From assembly GCF_013364215.1 (NCBI RefSeq), contig NZ_CP054923.1, positions 3,410,001-3,474,000 of the forward strand: a stretch of DNA of 64,000 nt. Reading direction: 5' to 3'. The stretch is from Verrucosispora sp. NA02020. Lineage in GTDB: Bacteria; Actinomycetota; Actinomycetes; Mycobacteriales; Micromonosporaceae. The notes below the pieces were generated by a model. The model was not told the origin of the DNA and made no database searches. It saw nothing but the letters and a program-made list of their open reading frames with translations. The position numbers were made by a program, and so were the translations under genes. Of the stretch, positions 9,601 through 16,359 are shown one piece after another; position 1 is the first letter of the stretch, and each line of letters starts with the position of its first letter.

Positions 9601-10045
9601 CGTCCGCACCCGCGGACACGCTGTCGCCGATCCAGGTGTACGTGTTGTCGCCGCCGTCGGCCGGCGTCGACTCGACGGTGAAGTGCACACCGGCGGTGCC
9701 CTCGGTGCCGGCCGGGAGCTTCACCCAGGCGCTGACCGAGTAGCGGGTACCGGGGGTGAACAGGGCCGTCGCGCTGGTCGCCGGGCCCTGCCAGTTCGCC
9801 GTCCGGCCGGTGATCGAGAGGCTGTTGTCGCTGTCGTGGCCCTCCGGCGCGATAGCGAGGGTCACATCGCCCCGAGCCCCCCACGGCGCGTACGAGCCGG
9901 ACTCGAAGTCGGAGGAGAGGACGGTCTGCGCGGCGGCGGCCGGACCGGGTGCGACGGCGACCGCCGCGACGAGTGTGGTGGTGCAGAGGACGGCGAGAAG
10001 TCGCGATCGCTGTCGCGATCGGCGAGCGGATTTCCAGAAGCGCAT
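6677..10045 (-). CDS. Modular secreted GH10 endo-1,4-beta-xylanase
   Basis: 1122 residues from the ATG at 10045, preceded by AAAGGGA about 8 bases away; the open frame upstream of it is not coding-like. Order seen: signal peptide (residues 1-38, ending PGPAAAA), two CBM4/9/22-type beta-sandwich modules (about 40-185 and 200-345), the GH10 barrel (about 360-700), two CBM9-like modules (about 705-850 and 855-1030) and a C-terminal CBM2-like module with two cysteines. The GH10 acid/base is E505 (FDAVNEVV) and the nucleophile E622 (VTELDV). A single GH10 catalytic domain is about 330 residues, so two thirds of this protein is binding modules. It should hydrolyse insoluble xylan outside the cell. 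Transcribed alone; its promoter element is shared with the GH11 xylanase gene at 40705. Confidence 0.95.
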   Translation of the reverse strand: MRFWKSARRSRQRSRLLAVLCTTTLVAAVAVAPGPAAAAQTVLSSDFESGSYAPWGARGDVTLAIAPEGHDSDNSLSITGRTANWQGPATSATALFTPGTRYSVSAWVKLPAGTEGTAGVHFTVESTPADGGDNTYTWIGDSVSAGADEWVRIGGDYTLPTGLSAATLYVEAEGTTPFLLDDVLVTAPDGGTGPAPGTVVVDTDFEDGLDGWGPRDGGPGAPSVTLTDVAHGGEAAALVSDRVNQGAGLGRDVTGLVEPGVTYEFSAWLRFAEGQPTDEVWLSLASTSGGSQSFATLAQFTTVTNTGWTQVTARFTVPAAESAYLYVETRWQGADVPGNTSDFLADDIVVRVPEPPVVEDLTGIHETTDFPVGVAIDGRETEGAAAQLLTRHFNQITAENHMKPEAWYDDEGAFRPHDQALTLMDFARDNDLKVYGHVLVWHSQTPAWFFQDAAGQPLGTSAADQQVLRERLRTHIFAVARSLSERYGAFGSATNPLNAFDAVNEVVSDSGEYTDGLRRSEWYRILGESFIDLTFEYADEAFNDVYAVDGTDPVTLFINDYNTEQSGKQARYRALVERLIARGVPVDGVGHQFHVSLATPVSSLEAALDAFTDLPVTQAVTELDVTTGTPVTQANLIEQGYYYRDAFRIFREHTDDLLAVTVWGLTDGRSWRSGNGAPLLFDDSLRAKPAYYGAVDGELPARLRTATVFAGDVPLTAAAPTDLTWRKLPLHPVEEAARFQLRWAPDHLTAYVTVTDATVSADDRVEFVLNGETYRVRRDGTGDVPAVAAARDGGYHLVAHLPLTEATRGDTLSLDVRVTDDGTTSGWNTPGAVGTLTLVEELSYLEVRRAPSAPVVDGTVDTVWAQASTVTTAKQVSGTDGAVAQVRTLWRDQTLYVLAEVTDPEVDVSGSDPWTQDSVEIYVDAGNAKNGSFRYDDTQIRINADNVVSFGTGDEGFQAGRLTSAAVRTATGYTVEAAISLLEYGGIDTFHGLDFQVNDASGGTRTSIRNWAEQEGVGYQSTARWGVGRLVEGSTVEVTLTRVARWNSDSGGGYCATVTATNTGDKPVAWTAIVDLEGDIYTAWNFTRERQDDGSYRISGVDWNRTLKPGASTHSVGYCANL

Positions 10046-10122
10046 CGGTGTTCCCTTTACGCGATCGGGGCTGGTGGCGGGGTGATTCACCGGAGGCGTA
10101 CCGGACGCATCCAAGCGCGTGC

Positions 10123-10172
10123 ATGTTATGTCGGACCGAATGTCGTGACCAGAACTTCCGGAAAGTTTCGGA
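10123..10172 (-). promoter_or_regulatory. GH10 xylanase promoter with shared xylanase element
   Basis: Read on the minus strand: element TTTCCGGAAGTT (10153-10164), one base, -35-like TGGTCA (10146-10151), 17-base spacer, -10-like TAACAT (10123-10128). Just upstream the sequence reads CCGAAACTTTC, a GAAA/TTTC palindrome like those described upstream of streptomycete xylanase genes. The same element sits one base before the -35 of the GH11 gene. Confidence 0.6.
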
Positions 10173-10217
10173 AAATGGATCGGTAACGATCGGCCTGACG
10201 GAGGTTGACAGCGATGT

Positions 10218-10271
10218 GTAAGGAAGGGTCCCCTGCTATGCACCAGGCGATAGCAGGGGACCCTTCCTTAC
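10218..10271. repeat. 22-bp perfect inverted repeat, terminator-like genomic repeat
   Basis: Arms 10218-10239 and 10250-10271 pair perfectly around a 10-base loop; the arm contains AAGGAAGGGTCCCCTGC. From memory, near-identical palindromes recur in intergenic regions of Micromonospora and Salinispora genomes. Here it lies just after the leftward gene at 10315-10899 and upstream of the xylanase promoter, so it probably acts as a terminator that insulates the xylanase gene. Confidence 0.8.
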
Positions 10272-10314
10272 CTCCGGAACTGACGGGAACGGTCGCCGCG
10301 TCAGGCGGTACGGG

Positions 10315-10899
10315 TCACAGCCCGGCCGCCGCGTCGTACCGGCGCCGCAGGTCGGCCATCTCCCCGGGCTCCAGCGACTCCTTCTGCGCCAGGTCGGCGT
10401 ACTTCGCCGGGAACATCTGCCGCAGCCGGTCGATGAAGAAGACGTCCTCGGTCGCCTCGACCACCTGGATGCCCGGCGGGTTGGTGGAGCGGTCCATGAT
10501 GACCGGACCGGCCAGCTTGACCGCCCAGTCCCAGGTGCGCTTCTGCTCGGCCACCCCGCAGAGGTGGAAGCCGTAGACCGTCCGGACGTCGGCGATCGAG
10601 GTCACCTCGGCCGGCTCGAAGCCGTAGACGTGGACCCCGCAGACCACCTCCGGCGGCGTCTCCTGCCCGTCGGCCGCCTGCTGGGGCGTATGGCCGGCGT
10701 GGTTGTGCTGCCCCGGGTCCGCCTGTTCGAGCGTGGCGCGCATCCAGGTCATGAGCTGCCCGCGCAGGTCCGTCGGCTTCGTGTCCGTCTCGGCCGCGCT
10801 GACCAGCGCCACTGCGGTCACCGAGACCGTCAGCACGATCACCGCCACCCACACGAAGCGGTTCCGGTACCACCCCGCCACACTCTGTCGGGAAATCAT
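10315..10899 (-). CDS. Small membrane-anchored protein of unknown function
   Basis: 194 residues from the ATG at 10899, with AGGTGAG about 10 bases upstream. A single membrane segment lies at residues 15-36 (FVWVAVIVLTVSVTAVALV), followed by an outward-facing domain of about 155 residues with a His-rich linker (GQHNHAGHTPQQ) and two cysteines (EVVCGVHVYGF, FHLCGVAEQK) that could form a disulphide. The signal-anchor lacks an obvious cleavage site. I do not recognise the family. It is transcribed alone, and the strong 10218-10271 hairpin follows its stop. Confidence 0.75.
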   Translation of the reverse strand: MISRQSVAGWYRNRFVWVAVIVLTVSVTAVALVSAAETDTKPTDLRGQLMTWMRATLEQADPGQHNHAGHTPQQAADGQETPPEVVCGVHVYGFEPAEVTSIADVRTVYGFHLCGVAEQKRTWDWAVKLAGPVIMDRSTNPPGIQVVEATEDVFFIDRLRQMFPAKYADLAQKESLEPGEMADLRRRYDAAAGL

Positions 10900-11219
10900 G
10901 ACTGCTTCTCACCTCGTCGCCGGTTCTGCTGCGTCGGCAGATCACGTCGGACACCCCCGGCACGTCCGCGCCGCAGCCGCGTCGCTGACGAGAACCGAAG
11001 GACACACGTACGGCGGGGACACCTGCCCGGAAATGTGCCCGTCGTCGTGGTGATGGCCTGGCGATGCGGCGCGCGACCGTCTGCCGATGCGGCGCGCTGC
11101 CGGCATAGCACTGCTCCCGTGCTGGCCGTTCCCAGCGCGTTTGCCCCCGCGCTGCGGCGATATGAGCCATTCCAGCATGCGCGGACCAGGTCCGGCAACA
11201 TCGACCGTCGCCGAGGTGG
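10900..11219. other. Gene-less stretch with a 13-bp direct repeat
   Basis: No ORF with convincing codon bias. The sequence CGATGCGGCGCGC occurs twice, at 11062-11074 and 11085-11097 (23 bases apart). The left end holds the upstream region of the membrane-protein gene. No terminator hairpin was recognised behind the small ORF at 11220. Confidence 0.4.
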
Positions 11220-11303
11220 CTATTCCGTCCCGTGGGCCATCGCGAGGTCGTGAAGAGCGTCGACCACCGGCTGACCGGGCGGTGGATCTCCCGATCGACT
11301 CAT
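11220..11303 (-). CDS. 27-residue ORF coupled to the nitroreductase-like gene
   Basis: The ATG overlaps the TGA of the upstream nitroreductase-like gene in an ATGA arrangement, and the product would be MSRSGDPPPGQPVVDALHDL followed by AMAHGTE. It has a Pro-rich start and a short amphipathic stretch, no cysteine and few modifiable residues. It may be a genuine small coupled peptide, or the stump of a gene truncated by deletion. No family is recognised. Confidence 0.35.
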   Translation of the reverse strand: MSRSGDPPPGQPVVDALHDLAMAHGTE

Positions 11304-11986
11304 CCGGCGTGCTCCCGCGGGTCCGGCCGGCCGACGGCCAGCGCCAGGAACGGCCGGGCGGTCAGGTCGTACCCACCGGCGACGCCGGACGGCGCGGCCG
11401 GATGCGGATTCCGGAACAGGCATCCGCCGAAACCCCGCCGCACCGCCAGCAGGTGGGCAGCGTGCAGGCTGGCGCCGGAACGCAGCAACAGGGTGAGGTG
11501 GACGTCGACGCCCTGCCCGGTCGGCGCGGTGCCCAGATCCCACACCGGCGCCAGCACGCACGGCGCCGTGGCGAACGGGCCCGAGGCCAGCCCGGCCATC
11601 GCCTCGGCCGCCGGTAGCCCGGCCGCGTCGATCAGCTCGCCGTCGCGGTACTCGTGGACGCCCGGGGTGGTGCCGGTGACCGCGCGGACGAACACCAACC
11701 AGCGGGCCGCGTCGGTGTCCTCCGGTGCGACCGGCTGCGCGGCGTCGACGGCGGCCTGACAGACCCGCAGCACGTCGGCGCGGGGCAGCGGGTCGGCGAG
11801 GTACCGCCGCACCGGCCGCCGAGTCCGCAGGAGAGGGTCCACGTTCTCACCGGAGAGCCGGGACACCGGGATCGGCAGCCGTGGCAGGGGGCGACCGGCC
11901 AGCGGCGTTCGTCGCCGGGCCGGGTGAACCAGGCCCGTGGCCCGGTCGCCCGACGAGTTGTGCCGGGGCGGCGGGTTCTCACTCAT
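11300..11986 (-). CDS. Nitroreductase-like FMN oxidoreductase
   Basis: 228 residues from the ATG at 11986, which has GGAGG five bases upstream (a GTG two codons earlier is too close to that site). Residues about 50-80 read LLRTRRPVRRYLADPLPRAD, the opening RR.xRxf helix that contacts FMN phosphate in nitroreductases, and a later SGASLHAAHLLAVRRGFGG matches the family's long dimer helix. Residues 1-40 are a Pro/Arg-rich extension. The best match is the nitroreductase superfamily, including SagB-like peptide-ring dehydrogenases, but no YcaO cyclase or lanthipeptide gene is nearby. It is divergent from the SARP-type regulator and overlaps the 27-residue ORF behind it. Confidence 0.6.
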   Translation of the reverse strand: MSENPPPRHNSSGDRATGLVHPARRRTPLAGRPLPRLPIPVSRLSGENVDPLLRTRRPVRRYLADPLPRADVLRVCQAAVDAAQPVAPEDTDAARWLVFVRAVTGTTPGVHEYRDGELIDAAGLPAAEAMAGLASGPFATAPCVLAPVWDLGTAPTGQGVDVHLTLLLRSGASLHAAHLLAVRRGFGGCLFRNPHPAAPSGVAGGYDLTARPFLALAVGRPDPREHAG

Positions 11987-12409
11987 CGACACCTCCGGAG
12001 GAGATCAGAACGCCGGTGGCCGTTTCGTCCCGACCGGCCCGGCCGCCGGTGGGCGGGCCCGCCCAGACCGTGGTGGGCGTGGCGGTCCGGACCGTCGGCG
12101 GTCCCGATGCCGACGGTCCGGACCGCCACGCCCACCGGAGTGGCCCCGGGTGGGGTCGGTCGCCGCCGGTCGTCAAGCCGCCCGCTCGGCCGGCTGCTGC
12201 ATCCGTTCCCGCATGTACACCTCGACAGCCACCGTTTGGGAAGATCATCGATTGGCGGCCGATGGTACGGTCTCCGGCGTATCCGTCGCGCACAATTGGC
12301 GTACAAATGAATTGTCCTCGACTCTTGGCGGTCGGCCGGTCCGGCCGCGCGACGACGCGGTTCGGATGGTGTCCGGTCCCATGACTCAGGCCGTCGGCTG
12401 AGGTGACTG
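11987..12409. other. Divergent intergenic region, relatively AT-rich on the right
   Basis: Separates the leftward nitroreductase-like gene from the rightward regulator. It contains the 28-bp perfect hairpin at 12072-12136 and, around 12230-12330, the lowest GC content of this neighbourhood, where the regulator promoter probably lies. No defined -35/-10 pair is convincing. Confidence 0.5.
12072..12136. repeat. 28-bp perfect inverted repeat in a divergent promoter region
   Basis: Arms 12072-12099 and 12109-12136 are exact reverse complements around a 9-base loop; each arm itself contains the palindrome GGTCCGGACC. Both flanking genes point away from it, so neither needs a terminator here. It could be a stable leader hairpin, a protein-binding site or a relic of a mobile or deleted element. 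Confidence 0.8.
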
Positions 12410-15205
12410 ATGCTTCTCCGCTTCCACCTTCTCGGCCCGTTGTCGGTGTCCCGGGACGGGCACCCGGTCGACCTCGGCTCGGTCAAACAACGACTGCTGC
12501 TGGCCCTGATGTTGACCCGACCCGGTGAGGCCGTACCCGCCGACGAACTGGTGAACGTGCTCTGGGGTGACCAGCCGCCGGCCTCCGCCGCAGCCAACAT
12601 CCGCACCTACGTGCGCGGGCTGCGGCAGGCGATCGACTGCGACGGCCGGATCGTCACCACCGCCGGTGGCTACCTGCTGCGGGTGGAGGCGGAGGAACGC
12701 GACCTGGACCGCTTCGACGCCGCCGTGGCGCGCGGGCGCACCGCCGTGACCTGCGGCGATCCGGTTCGTGCCGAGGCCGAGTTGGCGCAGGCGCTGGCGC
12801 TGTGGCGAGGCCCCGTCCTGGCCGGGCTGCCGTTGCCCCGGGCGCTGTCGCGCTGGGTGGGGCAGGTGACCGAGCGGCGTCTGCTGGCCGAGGAGGACCA
12901 CGCCGGCACCCAGCTCGCGCTCGGTGCGGCGGCGCAGGTGATCCCCCGACTGCGGGCCCTGCTCGAACGGCATCCGCTACGGCAGCGTGCCTGGGCGCAC
13001 CTGATGACCGGCCTGTACCACAGCGGGGACGTGGCCGGAGCGACGGCGGCCTTCCGGCAGGCCCGGCAGGTGCTGGCCGAGGAGACCGGAATGGACCCGG
13101 GGCCCGAGCTGACCCGCCTGCACGACGACATCCTGCACCACCGCTGCCCGCCGCCCGGCCCGCCACCGCGTGCCGAACCCGCGCCCGCCACCGCCCGGAC
13201 CCGACCGGCGCAGCTGCCGCTCACCACGCCCGACTTCGTCGGCCGTCGGGAGCAGCTCGCCCGCCTCGACGCGGTCGTCGGACATCCGGCCGGCGGACCG
13301 ACCTCCGTGGTCGTCACCGTGGTGTGCGGGATGGCCGGGGTCGGCAAGACCACCCTGGCGCTGCACTGGGCGCACCGGGCCGCCGACCGCTTCCCCGACG
13401 GGCAGCTCTACGTCAACCTGCGTGGCTACGACGAGGGCGAGACGGTCTCCCCGGCCGACGCCCTGCTCGGCTTCCTGGAGGCGCTGGACGTACCACTGGC
13501 CCGCATACCCAGCAGCCAGCACGCCCGCACCGGCCTGTACCGCAGTCTGCTGGCCGACCGCGAGATGCTCATCGTGCTGGACAACGCCCGCGACGCCGAC
13601 CAGGTGCGCCCGCTCCTGCCGGGCGCGGGTCGCTGCGTCGTCGTGGTGACCAGCCGGGACCAGCTCAGCACGCTGGTCGCCGTCGAGGGCGCCCGACTGC
13701 TGACCCTCGACGTGCTGACCGACACCGAGTCGACGCACCTGCTGCGCAGCCGGGTCGACGGCAGCCGTCTGGACGCCGAACCGGCCGCCGTCGCCGAGAT
13801 GATCGAGGCTGCCGGCCGGCTGCCGCTCGCGCTCTCCATCGTCGCGGCCCGGGTGGCCACCCGGCCCACGTTCCCGCTGGAGGCGGTCGTCGCCGAGCTG
13901 CGGGCCCCGGAGACCCGGCTCGCGGTGCTCGCCGACGGCGACGTACGGCGGGTGTTCTCCTGGTCGTACGAGGCGCTGAGCCCGGACGCGGCACGCCTGT
14001 TCCGCCTGCTGGGCCTGCACCCGGGACCGGAGCTGAGCGGCTTCGCCGCCGCCGCGCTGCTCGGCTGGCCGCGTGTCGCGGTCGCCCCGGTGCTCACCGA
14101 ACTGACCCGGCTGCACCTGCTGACCGAGCACCGTCCGGACCGGTACGCCTTCCACGACCTGCTGCGGTCGTACGCGGCCGAGTTGTCCCACGCCGACGAG
14201 CCGGCCGACCAGCGGTGGGCGGCCCATCGCCGGTTGTACGACCACTACCTGCACAGCGCCGAACCGGCCGGTCGCCTGGTGCAGCCGCAGTGGCCGCCGG
14301 TCACCGCGCTGCCGGCGTTACCCGGCAACGTCCGCGTGCCGATGGTCGACCAGGACGCCGCGCTGGCCTGGTTCACCGCCGAACGGCACGTGCTGCTCCG
14401 GGTGGTCCGGCAGGCCACCGCCACCGGTTTCGACGCGTACGCCTGGCGGCTGGCCTGGGCGCTGACCACGTTCCTCGCGCCGGGCGGGCTCTGGCAGGAC
14501 CAGTTGACCGCCCAGCAGGCCGCGTTGGAGTCGGCGGAACGTCTCGGTGACCTGGAGGCGCAGGCCACCGCCAACCGCCTGCTCGGCCGGGCCGCCTACC
14601 GGTTGGGCGAGTACGACACCGCCGGTGACCGCCTCCAGCGCGCGATCACGTTGTACGAGAAGCTCGGCGACCAGGACGGACTGGCGCAGACGCTGCACAA
14701 CTACACCGAGCACTGCTTCGTGCTCGGCCGACGGGACGAGGCGTTGACGCACGCCCACGAGGCGTTGCGCCTCTACCGGCTCGTCGGCAACCGGGCGGGC
14801 GAGGGGCGGGCGCTGAACGCGATCGGTTACCTCCACGCCGTGCTGGGCAACCACCGGCAGGCGATCGCGGACTGCACCGAGGCGCTCGCCCAGCAACGGC
14901 TGATCGACGACCGCAACGGGCAGGCGGCGACGCTGGACAGCCTGGGCTTCGCCTATCACGGCATGGGGGAGTACCAGTCGGCGGTGGACTGCTACGAGCA
15001 GTCCATCGAGTTGTTCCGGAACTCGGCCGACCGCTACCACCAGGCGGAGACCCTGACCCGTCTCGGCGACACCCGCGCCGCCATGGACGACCTCGACGGG
15101 GCGACGGCGGCCTGGCGGCTGGCCGCCTCCATCTTCGACGACCTGGGCGACCCGGCCGCCGAGGGCGCCCGGCGTCGGCTTGCCGAGGTGCCGCGCTCCG
15201 GCTAG
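12410..15205 (+). CDS. AfsR/SARP-family regulator with NB-ARC and TPR domains
   Basis: 931 residues from the ATG at 12410, preceded by GAGGTGACTG. Residues 1-95 are an OmpR-like winged helix (FHLLGPLSVSRDG, KQRLLLALML, LWGDQPPASAAANIRTYV), 100-250 the bacterial transcriptional activation domain, and 270-560 an NB-ARC ATPase with Walker A GMAGVGKTTLAL and Walker B-like MLIVLDNARD. TPR repeats fill about 690-920 (for example the LGDLEAQATANRLLGRAAYR unit). This is the AfsR architecture used to switch on secondary metabolism or development. It is divergent from the nitroreductase-like gene, a likely target. No biosynthetic core genes are adjacent, so its regulon is unknown. Confidence 0.92.
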   Translation: MLLRFHLLGPLSVSRDGHPVDLGSVKQRLLLALMLTRPGEAVPADELVNVLWGDQPPASAAANIRTYVRGLRQAIDCDGRIVTTAGGYLLRVEAEERDLDRFDAAVARGRTAVTCGDPVRAEAELAQALALWRGPVLAGLPLPRALSRWVGQVTERRLLAEEDHAGTQLALGAAAQVIPRLRALLERHPLRQRAWAHLMTGLYHSGDVAGATAAFRQARQVLAEETGMDPGPELTRLHDDILHHRCPPPGPPPRAEPAPATARTRPAQLPLTTPDFVGRREQLARLDAVVGHPAGGPTSVVVTVVCGMAGVGKTTLALHWAHRAADRFPDGQLYVNLRGYDEGETVSPADALLGFLEALDVPLARIPSSQHARTGLYRSLLADREMLIVLDNARDADQVRPLLPGAGRCVVVVTSRDQLSTLVAVEGARLLTLDVLTDTESTHLLRSRVDGSRLDAEPAAVAEMIEAAGRLPLALSIVAARVATRPTFPLEAVVAELRAPETRLAVLADGDVRRVFSWSYEALSPDAARLFRLLGLHPGPELSGFAAAALLGWPRVAVAPVLTELTRLHLLTEHRPDRYAFHDLLRSYAAELSHADEPADQRWAAHRRLYDHYLHSAEPAGRLVQPQWPPVTALPALPGNVRVPMVDQDAALAWFTAERHVLLRVVRQATATGFDAYAWRLAWALTTFLAPGGLWQDQLTAQQAALESAERLGDLEAQATANRLLGRAAYRLGEYDTAGDRLQRAITLYEKLGDQDGLAQTLHNYTEHCFVLGRRDEALTHAHEALRLYRLVGNRAGEGRALNAIGYLHAVLGNHRQAIADCTEALAQQRLIDDRNGQAATLDSLGFAYHGMGEYQSAVDCYEQSIELFRNSADRYHQAETLTRLGDTRAAMDDLDGATAAWRLAASIFDDLGDPAAEGARRRLAEVPRSG

Positions 15206-15220
15206 GCGGCGCGGCGCCGG

Positions 15221-16084
15221 TCAGCCGAGGAAGCGGTGCAGGGCCTCGGTCAGCCCGGCCGGGTTCTCCTCGGCCACGTGGTGACCGGACTCGATCGGGT
15301 GCCCGCGCAGGTCGTCGGCCCACGGGCGCCACACGGCGAGCGGGTCGCCGTACAGGTCGGCCAGGTCGTCGCGGGTCGTCCAGAGCAGCAGCGTGGGACA
15401 GCGGACGGTACGCCCGACCCGCCGGTCGGCCTCCTCGTGCTCGCGGTCGACGCCGAGGCCGGCCCGGTAGTCCTCCAGCATCGCGCGGACCGTGGCCGGG
15501 TCGTGGACGGCCTGGCGGAACTCCCGGTGGTTCTCGACGCCCATGGTCTCCGGCCGGGCCTTGTCGCCGTACCAGGCGTCCGGGTCGGCACCGATGACGC
15601 GTTCCGGCGTGTCCGGCTGGGCGAAGAAGAACCAGTGGTACCACCGCCGGGCGAAGGTCGCGTCGCAGCGGGCGAGGGCCTCACTGATCGGTACGCCGTC
15701 GACGACCACCAGCCGGTCGACCGCGTCGGGATGGTCCAGGGCCAGCCGGAGTGCCACGTAGCAGCCCCGGTCGTGGCCCACGGCGGTGAACGTCGGATGA
15801 CCCAGCGCCCGCATCAGCCGGACCATGTCCCCGGCGACCGCACGCTTGGACTGCTGCGAGTGGTCGGGCCGGATCGGCACCGTGCCGGACTGCCCGTAGC
15901 CGCGCATGTCCGGGCAGACGACGGTGTACCCGAGGTCCACCAGGCGTGGGGCGACCCGGTGCCACGTCGCCCCGGTCCGGGGGTGTCCGTGCACCAGCAG
16001 CACCGGGGGGCCGTGCCCGCCGTGCCGGACCCGTAGCTCCACCTCGCCGACGTCGATCCGTTCATCGGTGAATCCGTCGAACAT
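15221..16084 (-). CDS. Alpha/beta hydrolase, haloacetate dehalogenase/epoxide hydrolase-like
   Basis: 287 residues from the ATG at 16084; the upstream ribosome site is weak, but the frame above it is not coding-like. The fold is clear: HG.P oxyanion loop VLLVHGHPRTGATWHRV, nucleophile elbow VGHDRGCYVALRLAL with Asp as the nucleophile (G-H-D-R-G, as in haloacetate dehalogenases and epoxide hydrolases), and the catalytic His in ESGHHVAEENP near the C terminus. Asp rather than Ser at the elbow argues for C-halogen or epoxide chemistry, not ester hydrolysis. It converges on the AfsR-type gene with a 15-base gap and reads away from the transporter operon. Confidence 0.85.
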   Translation of the reverse strand: MFDGFTDERIDVGEVELRVRHGGHGPPVLLVHGHPRTGATWHRVAPRLVDLGYTVVCPDMRGYGQSGTVPIRPDHSQQSKRAVAGDMVRLMRALGHPTFTAVGHDRGCYVALRLALDHPDAVDRLVVVDGVPISEALARCDATFARRWYHWFFFAQPDTPERVIGADPDAWYGDKARPETMGVENHREFRQAVHDPATVRAMLEDYRAGLGVDREHEEADRRVGRTVRCPTLLLWTTRDDLADLYGDPLAVWRPWADDLRGHPIESGHHVAEENPAGLTEALHRFLG

Positions 16085-16359
16085 GCACGAGACGTACCCC
16101 GATCGCTGCCCGGCCAACAGTGACGCGGCCGGGTCCGGCAGAGGTCCCGCCGTACTAGCTATGCACGCCGGTGCCGGGCCGGATCTGCCCCGTCGATGCC
16201 TTCGCGGATCGTCACGGAGGGACCGCGAGCGGCGCGGCAGCACGGCGAACGCAAGGTATCGAATCGGATTCCACCTGCGGATCGGATCTTCCCCTGTTGG
16301 TGGGTCGCATGCTACGAATACGTATGCACAACCGTCCCAGACAGCAAGGAGCGGTAGCA
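16085..16359. other. Divergent intergenic region with LacI-type operator
   Basis: Holds the regulatory region of the transporter operon and that of the leftward hydrolase. The only element I can define is the operator-like sequence at 16316-16328. No ORF is convincing. Confidence 0.5.
16316..16328. promoter_or_regulatory. Putative LacI operator upstream of the importer operon
   Basis: GAATACGTATGCA, with the 8-bp palindrome ATACGTAT at its centre. Its exact reverse complement occurs at 24820-24832 inside the lacI promoter. Located 32 bases before the GTG of the ATPase gene, consistent with repression of the operon. Confidence 0.65.

Noticed and set aside
11220..11986. Possible RiPP cluster around the nitroreductase-like gene
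   Set aside because: No YcaO, LanB/LanC, radical-SAM or export gene is nearby, and the small ORF lacks Cys or a typical core region.
12173..12232. Minus-strand 19-codon ORF with a natural-looking sequence (VAVEVYMRERMQQPAERAA)
   Set aside because: No ribosome site, stops close on both sides, and no conserved partner; too little evidence to call a peptide gene.
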